A stretch of DNA of 64,000 nucleotides from NCBI RefSeq assembly GCF_003863365.1, contig NZ_RQXT01000002.1, positions 1-64,000 of the forward strand, in the 5' to 3' direction. The stretch comes from Mesorhizobium tamadayense (GTDB lineage: Bacteria > Pseudomonadota > Alphaproteobacteria > Rhizobiales > Rhizobiaceae). Numbering within the stretch: the stretch's first letter is position 1; every line of letters starts with the position of its first letter. Below are positions 37,358-46,218 of the stretch, one piece after another. The notes under the pieces were generated by a model. It did no database searches and was not told the DNA's origin. It saw only the letters and a program-made list of their open reading frames with translations. The translations under genes were made by a program, and so were the position numbers.

Positions 37358-38094
37358 TCGACTTTTGCCGCCAGTTGATCGACGGTCTCGACCGAGGGAA
37401 CGTCCGGCAAAGGCGGCCGGCGCACCATGATCACTTCGATGCCAAGCGCCCGCGCCGCGGCGACCTTGCCGTAGGTCGCAGCGCCGCCGCTGTTCTTCGA
37501 AACGACGGCATCGATGCCATGCGTTTCGAGCAGCGCCCGCTCGTCCGCTTCCGGAAACGGTCCGCGCGCCAGCAGGTAGACCGCATCGGGCACTGCCAGC
37601 TTCGGCTCGACCGGATCGACGCTGCGGATGAGATAGCGGTGCTGCGGAGCGACCTCGAAGGCGCCCGCCTCCTGGCGGCCGATCGCCAGGAAGACGCGGC
37701 GCGGCGCCGTGCCGAGTGCGCTCGCCGCTTCCGCGACACTGTCGACCAGCGTCCAGCGATCACCGGCGACATGCTCCCAGCCGGGACGCAGCAGGGCGAG
37801 AATCGGAACGCCGGTTTGCCTGGCCGCTTCAGCGGCATTGGCGGAAATGCGCGCAGCGTAAGGGTGCGTGGCGTCGATGAGCAGATCGACGTGTTGCTGG
37901 CGGAGATAGGCCGCCAATCCTTCCGCGCCGCCAAAGCCGCCGACGCGCACCGGCACGCCTTGCGCCATGGGGCTTTCGGTGCGGCCAGCCAGCGACAGCG
38001 TGACCGAGAAGTCCTGTCGGCGAGCCAGCCTTCCCGCCAGTTGCCGGGCCTCCGTGGTTCCGCCGAGGATCAGGATATGGTGGGTCGTCATCAT
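37321..38094 (-). CDS. cobK: Precorrin-6A reductase CobK (antisense within the cob operon)
   Basis: 257 aa (256 from the second ATG at 38091). NADPH-dependent reduction of precorrin-6A. Motifs ILILGGTTEARQLAGRLA (Rossmann start), DLLIDATHPYAARISANAAEA (about residues 68-88), SKNSGGAATYGKVAAARALG (about 206-225). Reads opposite to the operon. Its 3' end overlaps cobJ, and its ATG (38092-38094) overlaps the cobL ATG (38093-38095) in a CATCATG sequence. The frame is open to 38727, but that is inside cobL. Confidence 0.93.
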   Translation of the reverse strand: MMTTHHILILGGTTEARQLAGRLARRQDFSVTLSLAGRTESPMAQGVPVRVGGFGGAEGLAAYLRQQHVDLLIDATHPYAARISANAAEAARQTGVPILALLRPGWEHVAGDRWTLVDSVAEAASALGTAPRRVFLAIGRQEAGAFEVAPQHRYLIRSVDPVEPKLAVPDAVYLLARGPFPEADERALLETHGIDAVVSKNSGGAATYGKVAAARALGIEVIMVRRPPLPDVPSVETVDQLAAKVDHLFEPVAERGV

Positions 38095-39334
38095 GCCTGC
38101 TAAGGGTCCGCGCAGCGCTAGGCTCAGTCCAAAATGGCTTACCATCGTCGGCATCGGCGAGGACGGTGTAGCGGGTCTCGGCGACGAGGCCAAGCGCAGG
38201 ATTGCCGAAGCCGAAGTCGTCTTCGGCGGCAAGCGGCACATGGCGCTGATGGCATCCCTGGTCAAGGGCGAGGCCCGCTCCTGGCCGTCGCCCTTCGACG
38301 CCGAGATGCGCGACGTGCTGACGCTCAAGGGCAAAAACGTCTGCGTGCTCGCTTCCGGCGATCCGTTCTTCCACGGCGTCGGCGTCACGCTGGCGCGCAA
38401 GGTGAAGCCGGACGAGATGCTGGTCCTGCCGGCGCCGTCGTCGCTATCGCTGGCCGCGTCCCGCCTGGGCTGGGCGCTGCAGGAGGTCGAAACCGTCTCG
38501 CTCCATGGCCATTCGATCGACCTGATCCGGCCCCTGCTCCACCCCGGCGCGCGTATCCTTGCGCTGACATCGGACGGCGACGCCCCGGCCGCCATCGCCA
38601 GGCTGCTCGACGAACTCGGTTTCGGCCCTTCCCAGCTGACGATCTTCGAAGCGCTCGGCGGCCCGGATGAGAAGCGTCGTAGCGCTCGTGCCGACGCCTT
38701 CGATCCCAAAGACATCAATCCGCTCAACGTGCTGGCGCTTGAAATTGAGCAGACGGCGGATGCGCGCGTCCTGCCTTTGACCGCCGGCCTTGCCGATCAT
38801 CTGTTCGAGCATGACGGCCAGATCACCAAGCGCGAGATCCGCGCCATCACGCTGTCGGCGCTGGCGCCACGGCGCGGCGAACTGTTGTGGGATATCGGCG
38901 CAGGTTCCGGCTCGATCGGCATCGAATGGATGCTTGCGCATCCTTCGACGCGCGCCATTGCCATCGAAGCCGACAGCGAGCGCGCCGCCCGCATCGCCCG
39001 CAACGCCGCGCATTGCGGCGTGCCCGGTTTGGTCGTGGTGGAAGGATCGGCGCCCAAGGCGTTGGCCAAACTGGAGACGCCAGACGCGATCTTCATCGGC
39101 GGCGGCGGCAGCGATGCCGGCGTGCTGGACAAGGCGATCAAGGCACTGCGGGCCGGTGGCCGGCTGGTCGCCAATGCGGTGACGCTGGAGATGGAGGCTC
39201 TTCTTCTCGACCAGCACACCAGGCGCGGCGGTGATCTCACCCGCATCGCACTTACGCGCGCCGCACCGGTCGGGTCCATGCAGGCCTGGCGTCCGGCCAT
39301 GCCGGTGATGCAATGGAGCTGGGTGAAGCCATGA
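38093..39334 (+). CDS. cobL: Precorrin-6Y C5,15-methyltransferase (decarboxylating) CobL
   Basis: 413-aa two-domain enzyme. The N-terminal CbiE-like methylase has IVGIGEDGVAGLGDEAKRRI (about residues 18-37) and LASGDPFFHGVGVTL. The C-terminal CbiT-like class I methyltransferase/decarboxylase has LLWDIGAGSGSIGIEWM (about 264-280). The only in-frame ATG before the first conserved block is at 38093, which overlaps the divergent cobK start. There is no clear Shine-Dalgarno. Confidence 0.93.
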   Translation: MPAKGPRSARLSPKWLTIVGIGEDGVAGLGDEAKRRIAEAEVVFGGKRHMALMASLVKGEARSWPSPFDAEMRDVLTLKGKNVCVLASGDPFFHGVGVTLARKVKPDEMLVLPAPSSLSLAASRLGWALQEVETVSLHGHSIDLIRPLLHPGARILALTSDGDAPAAIARLLDELGFGPSQLTIFEALGGPDEKRRSARADAFDPKDINPLNVLALEIEQTADARVLPLTAGLADHLFEHDGQITKREIRAITLSALAPRRGELLWDIGAGSGSIGIEWMLAHPSTRAIAIEADSERAARIARNAAHCGVPGLVVVEGSAPKALAKLETPDAIFIGGGGSDAGVLDKAIKALRAGGRLVANAVTLEMEALLLDQHTRRGGDLTRIALTRAAPVGSMQAWRPAMPVMQWSWVKP

Positions 39335-39717
39335 TGGTCGCTGGCATTGGCAGCCGCAAAGGCGTGACAGTGAGCGACGTGCGCGCCGCGGTCGAGACCG
39401 CGCTGGAAGCGCATGGGCTGGCGATGACCGCGCTTTCGGCGCTGGCGACCGGCGAAATCAAGCGCGACGAGCAGGCGATTTTCCTGGCCGGTCGTGACCT
39501 TGCCCTCCCCGTCATCGTTGTCCCCGACGACGCGCTGCGGGCAGCATCCTCCGGCACGATCAGTCATTCCGATCTCTCGCAGGCTCAAGCCGGGACGCCA
39601 TCGGTCTCCGAAGCATCCGCCCTTGCCGCCGCCGGCAAGGATGCAAAACTGCTCGGGCCGCGCGCAGTGCTCGGCCCGGTGACCTGCGCCATCGCGCTTG
39701 GTGGAGGCTCAGGATGA
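39331..39717 (+). CDS. cobE: Cobalamin biosynthesis protein CobE (CbiG C-terminal type)
   Basis: 128-aa single CobE/GbiG_C domain with [20 protein letters not shown] at the start and [18 protein letters not shown] in the middle. It ends with the [23 protein letters not shown] block ([10 protein letters not shown]). Its exact biochemical role in the aerobic pathway is not firmly known. ATGATG at 39331 overlaps the cobL stop by 4 nt; the first ATG is taken. The 3' end overlaps cobM by 4 nt. Confidence 0.9.
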   Translation: MMVAGIGSRKGVTVSDVRAAVETALEAHGLAMTALSALATGEIKRDEQAIFLAGRDLALPVIVVPDDALRAASSGTISHSDLSQAQAGTPSVSEASALAAAGKDAKLLGPRAVLGPVTCAIALGGGSG

Positions 39718-40478
39718 CCGTCCATTTCATCGGCGCCGGACCGGGCGCGGCCGACCTCATCACCTTGCGCGGCAGCCGCCTGCTGGCGGCCTGCCCCGTG
39801 TGCCTTTATGCCGGCTCGATCGTCGCGCCGGAACTGCTCGATCATTGCGCGCCGGGCACGAAACTGATCGACACCGCGCCGATGTCGCTCGACGAGATCG
39901 AGGCCGAATATGTCGCCGCCCACAAGGCCGGCCAGGACGTCGCGCGCCTGCATTCCGGCGATCTTTCGGTGTGGAGCGCGGTCGCCGAGCAGATCCGGCG
40001 GCTGGAGAAGGACAACATCCCCTACAGCCTCACGCCCGGTGTTCCCTCCTTCGCAGCCGCAGCGGCAGCGCTGCGGCGCGAGCTCACTATTCCCGAGCTG
40101 GCGCAAAGCCTGGTGCTCACCCGCATCTCCGGCCGCGCCTCGAAAATGCCGCCGGGCGAGACGCTGGCCGGTTTCGGCCGCACCGGCGCGACGCTCGCCA
40201 TCCATCTTGCCATCCATGCCATCGACCGCATCGTCGCCGAGCTCACGCCACTTTACGGCGCCGAATGCCCGGTGGCCGTCGTCTTCCGCGCTTCATGGCC
40301 GGACGAGCGCATCCTAACCGGCATGCTGGGCACCATTGAAGCGCAGCTCGCCGAAAACCCGATGGAGCGCACGGCGATCATCTTCGTCGGCAGCGCCTTG
40401 GCCGCGCGGGATTTCGGCGAGAGCTCACTTTACGACGCCCACTATCAGCGGCGTTTTCGCGGACGGGACGGATTGTGA
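39714..40478 (+). CDS. cobM: Precorrin-4 C11-methyltransferase CobM
   Basis: 254-aa SAM methylase of the corrin ring. Motifs [21 protein letters not shown] (about residues 4-24), [28 protein letters not shown] (about 80-96), [19 protein letters not shown] and the final block [33 protein letters not shown] overlap with cobE. Confidence 0.96.
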   Translation: MTVHFIGAGPGAADLITLRGSRLLAACPVCLYAGSIVAPELLDHCAPGTKLIDTAPMSLDEIEAEYVAAHKAGQDVARLHSGDLSVWSAVAEQIRRLEKDNIPYSLTPGVPSFAAAAAALRRELTIPELAQSLVLTRISGRASKMPPGETLAGFGRTGATLAIHLAIHAIDRIVAELTPLYGAECPVAVVFRASWPDERILTGMLGTIEAQLAENPMERTAIIFVGSALAARDFGESSLYDAHYQRRFRGRDGL

Positions 40479-41293
40479 ACGGCAGCGCCTTGAACAGAAA
40501 TGGACAGACCACGGTCGAGCAGGCGCTGGCGCGGCTGAACTTCAAGCCGCGCGCGCTGGACCCCGGCCACGTCTGGCTGGCCGGTGCCGGCCCCGGCGAT
40601 CCCGGCTGCCTGACGCTAGAGGTGCTGGCGGCGCTCGGGCAGTGCGACGCGCTGGCCTACGATGCGCTGGTCTCGCCGGATGTCGTCGCGGTCGCCGAGG
40701 GCGCCGAGCTTTTCTACGCCGGAAAGCGCGGCGGCCAGCCCTCGATGAAGCAGGACGACATCAACGCCCTGCTGGTGCGGCTGGCGCGCGAGGGCCGCCG
40801 TGTCGTGCGCCTGAAGGGCGGCGACCCCTATATTTTCGGCCGCGGCGGCGAAGAGGCGCTGGCACTCGCGCACGAAGGGATACCGTTCAGAGTGCTCTCC
40901 GGCCTGACCTCCGGCCTCAGCGCCCTTGCCGCCACCGGCATTCCCGCCACCATGCGCGGCATCAACAAGGCCGTCATCCTTGCTACCGGCCACGCCGCCG
41001 GCACGGATGACGACATCGACTGGGCAGCGATCGCACGCACCGGCCAGCCGGTCGTCGTCTATATGGGCATGGCCAATCTGCCGATCATCGCCGCCGCGTT
41101 GCTCAAGGGCGGCCTCGCGCCTTCGACCCCTGCCGCAGTGATCGTCGCCGCGACCACGCCGCAGGAGCGCACCGTCGTCGCCACGCTTGCGACAATCGCC
41201 GAGGAGGCCGCTGCCGCCGGGCTCGCCTCGCCGGCGCTGATCGTCGTCGGTGACATCGTCGCCATGCGCGCGGCACTGGCGGGCGGCACATGA
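40475..41293 (+). CDS. cobA: Uroporphyrinogen-III C-methyltransferase CobA
   Basis: 272-aa SUMT; methylates uro'gen III at C-2 and C-7 to precorrin-2, the committed step shared with siroheme. Motifs [22 protein letters not shown] (about residues 31-52), [35 protein letters not shown] (about 109-126), and [18 protein letters not shown] start within GTGA, overlapping the cobM stop. No CysG-type fusion. Confidence 0.96.
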   Translation: MNGSALNRNGQTTVEQALARLNFKPRALDPGHVWLAGAGPGDPGCLTLEVLAALGQCDALAYDALVSPDVVAVAEGAELFYAGKRGGQPSMKQDDINALLVRLAREGRRVVRLKGGDPYIFGRGGEEALALAHEGIPFRVLSGLTSGLSALAATGIPATMRGINKAVILATGHAAGTDDDIDWAAIARTGQPVVVYMGMANLPIIAAALLKGGLAPSTPAAVIVAATTPQERTVVATLATIAEEAAAAGLASPALIVVGDIVAMRAALAGGT

Positions 41294-42606
41294 CGGCGCG
41301 CGCGATCATCATCGGCGCGCCGCGCTCCGGCTCGGGCAAGACCAGCGTCACCATCGGTCTCTTACGCGCGCTTGCCCGGCGCGGGCTGAAGGTGCGCGGG
41401 GCGAAGTCCGGTCCCGACTATATCGACCCCGGCTTCCACGCCGCAGCCACCGGCCTTTCCGGCGTCAATCTCGATAGCTGGGCAATGTCGCCTTCCCTGC
41501 TCAACGCGCTGGCCACACAGGCGGCGGACGATGCCGAGTTCGTCATCCTCGAAAGCGCGATGGGCCTGTTCGACGGCATTCCCGCGCCTGAAGGCCGCTC
41601 GGGCTCCGCAGCCGATCTCGCCCGCCTCTACGGCCTGCCGGTACTGCTGGTGCTCGACGTTTCCGGCCAGTCGACCACGGCGGCTGCCGTCGCCAAGGGT
41701 TTTGCTACCTATGATCCCGACGTGCGGATGGCCGGCGTCGTCCTCAACCGCCTTGGTAGCGAACGCCATCGCCGGCTGTCGGGTGATGCCATCGAGGCGA
41801 TCGGCCTGCCGGTCGTCGGCGCCATCATGCGCGACCCCACGCTCAACCTGCCGGAGCGGCATCTCGGCCTCGTCCAGGCCGGCGAGTACGAGAACCTGAT
41901 GGGCCATCTCGACCGGCTGGCCGACATGGTCGAGAAGTCGCTCGACATCGACGCCATTTTGGCGTTGGCGACGCCGCTGGAACCGGCGGCCGGCGACTTC
42001 GCCGAGGCATTGCAACCGCCTGGACAGCGCATCGCGCTGGCCGAGGATGCCGCCTTCACCTTCCTCTATCCACATGTCGCCACATACTGGCGAAACGCCA
42101 GGGCCGAGATCGTTCCCTTCTCCCCTCTCGCCGACGAAGCGCCCGCCGAAGACTGCGATGTCTGCTGGCTGCCCGGCGGCTATCCGGAACTGCATGCCGG
42201 CAAGCTTGCGGCCGCTGCCAACTTCCGGGCGGGAATGGCTCGCTTCGCCGCGGCGAAGCCCGTGCATGGCGAGTGCGGCGGCTTCATGGTGCTTGGCGAA
42301 GCGCTGGAGGATACGGACGGCGAAAGCCATAAGATGCTCGGCCTGCTCGGCCATTCGACCAGCTTCGCCAAGCGCAAGATGAACCTTGGCTACCGGGAGG
42401 CACGCTTGCGTGCCGCCTGCCCGCTCGGCGCTGAAGGCACGCTGATCCGCGGCCACGAGTTCCACTATGCGCAGATGCTTGCTGCCGGCAATGACGAGCC
42501 GCTGGCCGACCTCGCCGACGGCCAGGGCAACCCGCTTGGGGCGTCGGGCTATCGGCGCGGCCAAGTGAGCGGCACTTTCTTCCATGCGATTGCGAGGAGC
42601 GCATGA
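41290..42606 (+). CDS. cobB: Hydrogenobyrinic acid a,c-diamide synthase CobB
   Basis: 438 aa. ATP- and Gln-dependent amidation of the a and c carboxylates. The N-terminal dethiobiotin-synthetase-like ATPase has IIGAPRSGSGKTSVTIGLLRAL (about residues 6-27). The C-terminal GATase1-like domain has the nucleophile in HGECGGFMVLGEALED (about 328-343) and His in GHEFHYAQM (about 388-396). ATGA overlaps at both ends (cobA, cobS). Confidence 0.96.
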   Translation: MTARAIIIGAPRSGSGKTSVTIGLLRALARRGLKVRGAKSGPDYIDPGFHAAATGLSGVNLDSWAMSPSLLNALATQAADDAEFVILESAMGLFDGIPAPEGRSGSAADLARLYGLPVLLVLDVSGQSTTAAAVAKGFATYDPDVRMAGVVLNRLGSERHRRLSGDAIEAIGLPVVGAIMRDPTLNLPERHLGLVQAGEYENLMGHLDRLADMVEKSLDIDAILALATPLEPAAGDFAEALQPPGQRIALAEDAAFTFLYPHVATYWRNARAEIVPFSPLADEAPAEDCDVCWLPGGYPELHAGKLAAAANFRAGMARFAAAKPVHGECGGFMVLGEALEDTDGESHKMLGLLGHSTSFAKRKMNLGYREARLRAACPLGAEGTLIRGHEFHYAQMLAAGNDEPLADLADGQGNPLGASGYRRGQVSGTFFHAIARSA

Positions 42607-43370
42607 GCGGCCTCTCCAAGCCCCGGCAGTTGCTTGACGACATCGGCCTCAGCCTCGTCTTCTTCACGCGGCTGCGCCTGCCGTCGGGCGATTTCGGCGG
42701 CCGCAGCCTCGCCGATGCCGTATGGGCCGCGCCCTTTGCCGGTCTCGCCGTCGCCGTCATCGGCGCCCTTGTCTATGCCATTGCTGTCGCCCTGGGCCTT
42801 GCCGGCAATCCGGCTGCGGCGCTCGCGCTTGCCGCGACGATGCTTGTCACCGGCTGCCTGCACGAGGACGGGCTTTCCGACATCGCCGACGGCTTCGGCG
42901 GCGGCAGGACCCGCGACAAGAAACTGGAGATCATGCGCGACAGCCGCATCGGCGCCTATGGTGCCGCGGCACTTGGCGTCTCGCTGCTCATCCGCTGGAG
43001 CGCGCTTTCGGAACTGGCCGGCCCCGGCCATGTCTTTCTGGCGCTCCTTGCCGCTCACGCTGCCTCGCGCGGGCTGTTCGGCGCATTCATGCATCTTTTG
43101 CCGCCGGCGCGCTCGGATGGGCTGTCGGCCGGCGCAGGCTCCGTCACTGCCGAGACCGCCGTCATAGGCGCCGCGCTCGGAGCCGTGGCGCTGTTGGCGC
43201 TTGGCCTCGGTGGCGCGATCGCGGCGCTCATCCTGCTCGGCCTGTTGTTTGCGGCCCTCCGAACACTCTGCCTCAGCCAGATCGGCGGCCAGACCGGCGA
43301 CACGATCGGCGCGCTGCAGCAGTTTGGCGAGATCGCGGTGCTGCTTACCGCTTCCGTTTGCCTTTCCTGA
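42603..43370 (+). CDS. cobS: Adenosylcobinamide-GDP ribazoletransferase (cobalamin synthase; CobV)
   Basis: 255-aa polytopic membrane enzyme joining alpha-ribazole to AdoCbi-GDP. Family block GCLHEDGLSDIADGFGGGRTRDKKLEIMRDSRIGAYG (about residues 82-118, acidic Mg site). About 6 TM helices. Called cobV in Pseudomonas denitrificans nomenclature, where cobS means a chelatase subunit. 4-nt overlap with cobB. Confidence 0.94.
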   Translation: MSGLSKPRQLLDDIGLSLVFFTRLRLPSGDFGGRSLADAVWAAPFAGLAVAVIGALVYAIAVALGLAGNPAAALALAATMLVTGCLHEDGLSDIADGFGGGRTRDKKLEIMRDSRIGAYGAAALGVSLLIRWSALSELAGPGHVFLALLAAHAASRGLFGAFMHLLPPARSDGLSAGAGSVTAETAVIGAALGAVALLALGLGGAIAALILLGLLFAALRTLCLSQIGGQTGDTIGALQQFGEIAVLLTASVCLS

Positions 43371-43394
43371 TTCTCTTTTGGAGACCCTGCCCCC

Positions 43395-44420
43395 ATGTCC
43401 CCCCAATCAACTTCCTTCAATTCGCTCGAAGACCTTCGCGCCGCCTGCCTCGACCTGCCTGCCGGCAGCGACACCGCGGCAAGCGCCGTCGCCCGCCGCC
43501 AGGACACGCTGACCAAGCCGCCGGGCAGCCTCGGCCGGCTGGAAACGATCGCCGCCTGGCTGGCGCGCTGGCAGGGCCGCGACTTGCCGAAGCTCGACGC
43601 GGTAAAAGTCTTCGTGTTCGCCGGCAACCATGGCGTCACCGCGCAGGGCGTGTCGGCCTATCCATCGGAAGTCACTGTCCAGATGGTGGCGAATTTCGCC
43701 GGCGGGGGTGCTGCCATCAACCAGCTCGCGCGCATTGCCGGCGCCAGGCTCGACGTCATCCCGCTCGATCTCGAGCATCCGACCAGCGATTTCACGCAAG
43801 TGCCGGCCATGGACGAGCAGACTTTTCTCGCCGCCGTCTCGGCCGGCTATGATGCGGTGAGCAAGGATCTGGACCTCGTCTGCTTCGGCGAGATGGGCAT
43901 CGGCAACACCACGCCGGCGGCCGCGATCTCGACCGCCCTCTTCGGCGGCGGGGCGGAAAAATGGACCGGACGCGGCACCGGCGTCGACGACGCAGGCCTG
44001 ATCCGCAAGATCACCGCCATCGAGGCCGGCCTCAAGCGCCATGCCGGATCGCTCTCCGATCCGCTCAAGATCGCAGCAGCGCTTGGCGGACGCGAGCTTG
44101 CCGCCATCTTCGGCGCCACGCTCGCCGCGCGCCGCAAAAACGTGCCGGTGCTGCTCGACGGCTTCGTCTGCACGGCCGCCGTCGCGCCGCTTGCGAGGCT
44201 GCACCCGACGGGGCTGGCGCACACCATTGCCGCTCACGTCTCCGCCGAAGCAGGTCACCGGCGCCTGCTCGAAGCGCTCGGCCTGCCGCCGCTGCTCGAT
44301 CTCGGCATGCGGCTCGGCGAAGGCTCCGGCGCCTGCCTTGCCGTCAACATCGTCCGCTCGGCGCTGGAGTGCCATGCGAGGATGGCGAGCTTCGCCGAAG
44401 CGGGGGTTTCGGAGAAATAA
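43395..44420 (+). CDS. cobT: Nicotinate-nucleotide-DMB phosphoribosyltransferase (CobT/CobU)
   Basis: 341 aa. Makes alpha-ribazole phosphate from NaMN and 5,6-dimethylbenzimidazole. Motifs RRQDTLTKPPGSLGRLETIAAW (about residues 34-55), FAGNHGVTAQGVSAYPSEVT, CFGEMGIGNTTPAAAISTALFGG (about 163-185) and AHVSAEAGHRRLLEALGLPPLLDLGMRLGEGSGA with the catalytic Glu. Called cobU in P. denitrificans. Last cob gene here, 24 nt after cobS. Confidence 0.96.
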   Translation: MSPQSTSFNSLEDLRAACLDLPAGSDTAASAVARRQDTLTKPPGSLGRLETIAAWLARWQGRDLPKLDAVKVFVFAGNHGVTAQGVSAYPSEVTVQMVANFAGGGAAINQLARIAGARLDVIPLDLEHPTSDFTQVPAMDEQTFLAAVSAGYDAVSKDLDLVCFGEMGIGNTTPAAAISTALFGGGAEKWTGRGTGVDDAGLIRKITAIEAGLKRHAGSLSDPLKIAAALGGRELAAIFGATLAARRKNVPVLLDGFVCTAAVAPLARLHPTGLAHTIAAHVSAEAGHRRLLEALGLPPLLDLGMRLGEGSGACLAVNIVRSALECHARMASFAEAGVSEK

Positions 44421-44512
44421 CATTTGGTCGAAATTTCAACACTGTTGAAACATCGAAATAACGTCATCTTGATTGTTCCATGAGACAGAGATGTTTCGTG
44501 GGAGATCGATCG

Positions 44513-44905
44513 ATGTATTTGAAACGTCTAATATCTGTCGCAATTCTTGGCTGGGCGGCTTCGCCCGCTTTTGCCCAAGACCAATATGTTCGTCCACTTT
44601 GCCCCGGCGAAGACGGATCGGCCAGGATTCAGTCGTCGTTCTCGATGACCCTTCCGGTCAAGGATGACGAGGACACCGCAGCACAGCAGCAGGTTGCGCT
44701 TTGCTCCTTCTACAAGGTCGCGGCCGGCAGCTGCGCCATGGTGATCGAGACCGTCGCCGACACATGCGAGATCACCGGCATGACGACCAACGTCAACGCC
44801 CGGGACCGCAACGTCGGCGGCTATGGCGGATCGCAGGTCACGGTGACCGGCCAGATCACGATGAAGGTCAAGTTCAACGCCAATCTCAGCAAGGCGACGC
44901 TGTAG
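44513..44905 (+). CDS. Small secreted protein of unknown function
   Basis: 130 aa. Signal peptide LKRLISVAILGWAASPAFA with an AFA-QD cleavage site at about residue 19. The mature part has four Cys (LCPGED, ALCSFY, SCAMV, TCEIT), suggesting two disulfides, and a Gly/Thr-rich beta-like C-terminus. GGGAG lies upstream of the ATG at 44513; the frame opens slightly earlier but lacks an RBS. I do not recognise the family. A 17-nt palindrome (44434-44450) lies between it and cobT. Confidence 0.75.
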   Translation: MYLKRLISVAILGWAASPAFAQDQYVRPLCPGEDGSARIQSSFSMTLPVKDDEDTAAQQQVALCSFYKVAAGSCAMVIETVADTCEITGMTTNVNARDRNVGGYGGSQVTVTGQITMKVKFNANLSKATL

Positions 44906-44945
44906 CCGCCGTCGCGGCCGACTTCGTTGTTTTTGTGAGAAGATT

Positions 44946-45021
<76 letters not shown>

Positions 45022-45113
45022 ACACCGCCGGGAAACCCAGCGTCGGCGGGCATATAGCCGCCGGATTCGGCGATGTCCAGCCCTGCCGGATCATTTCCCG
45101 ACAAATCGACGCG

Positions 45114-45158
45114 GCATGATCCCGAAAAGTGGATTTCGGTTTTCGGAAAAGATCATGC
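45114..45158. repeat. Rhizobial GATCATGC palindromic repeat
   Basis: GCATGATC (45114-45121) pairs with GATCATGC (45151-45158), with inner CCGAAAA (45122-45128) / TTTTCGG (45140-45146). This short palindrome type is, to my knowledge, common between genes in rhizobial genomes. It lies downstream of the phzF-like stop. Confidence 0.75.
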
Positions 45159-45182
45159 CCGCTCGAAAAAAGGCCGCAGGCG

Positions 45183-46085
45183 TCAGAGCATGAGCCTGCC
45201 TTCCGCCACCTTGACCGCATGTCCGCCAATGCGCGCGGAGGTCAGTTTTGCGCCATCGACATTGAGTTCGAGCCGGATGCGCGACGGCCGGCCCATTTCC
45301 AGCCCCTGCTCGATCCAGAGCTGCGAGATTCCGTCCGTCGGACCATCGAAATGCATGATGGCGCCGGCAAAGGCTGCCGCCGCAGAACCGGTCGCCGGGT
45401 CTTCGTAAGAGGGAGATCCGGGCACGATCATGCGGGCATGGAAGGCGCTGTCGTGATGCACCGTCTCGCGGCAATAGACATAGGGGCCGGCGAAGGCCCA
45501 ATCGCTCTTGCGCGGGGCGAGTTCCGACCACGCCTGGTTGTCGAGGCTGATCCGCTCCGCCACATCGAGACCGGCAACGGGAATGGTGACGTAGGGCACC
45601 CCGGCCGACCAGAAGGAGACGCGGTGATTCTCGAAGCCGATCTCGTGCGGGCCGAGGCCGAGTGCGGCGCCGATCGCCTCCGGATCGGCCTTAAGTTCCA
45701 GCCGTTCCGGCAGTCTCGCCAGGTCGAATTCGGCGAAGGTGGCGCCGTCATGCGTGCTGACCGCGCAGCGCACCGGGCCGATATTCTCCTCCAGCACGAA
45801 GACCCCCGCCGCCTCGCCTTTCAGCTCCGCAAGCGCGATCGCCGACCCGACGGTCGGGTGGCCGGCGAAAGGCATTTCATAGTCCGGCGTGAAGATGCGG
45901 ATACGGTTGCGGTGCTTGGGATTTTCGGGCGGCAGCACGAAAACCGTCTCAGACAGGTTGAACTCGCGCGCGATCGCTTGCATGGCCGCATCGTCGAGCC
46001 CCTTGCAGTCCAGCACCACGGCAAGCGGATTCCCGGCCAGCCGTTCGGTCGTGAACACATCGTAAAGCAAGTAACTGCGCGCCAT
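45183..46085 (-). CDS. PhzF family isomerase/epimerase-like protein
   Basis: 300 aa, two-domain DapF/PhzF fold. Family blocks: [22 protein letters not shown] (about residues 5-26), catalytic Glu in [12 protein letters not shown] (about 44-55), [14 protein letters not shown], and [18 protein letters not shown] near the end. The true substrate is unknown; most non-phenazine members are uncharacterised. MARSYLLYD at 46085 preceded by GGAAGG is the start; the frame extends 48 nt further. Confidence 0.88.
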   Translation of the reverse strand: MARSYLLYDVFTTERLAGNPLAVVLDCKGLDDAAMQAIAREFNLSETVFVLPPENPKHRNRIRIFTPDYEMPFAGHPTVGSAIALAELKGEAAGVFVLEENIGPVRCAVSTHDGATFAEFDLARLPERLELKADPEAIGAALGLGPHEIGFENHRVSFWSAGVPYVTIPVAGLDVAERISLDNQAWSELAPRKSDWAFAGPYVYCRETVHHDSAFHARMIVPGSPSYEDPATGSAAAAFAGAIMHFDGPTDGISQLWIEQGLEMGRPSRIRLELNVDGAKLTSARIGGHAVKVAEGRLML

Positions 46086-46218
46086 GGAAAGAACCTTCCG
46101 CCTCATCCCGATTTTCTGCCTCAATCCCAACATGAGGGAAATTTAATTTGAAATTCGAACCTTAAAGCCTGATTTGTGCACGGATAGGGACATCAATTTT
46201 CCGTTATAGGGGTCCGGC

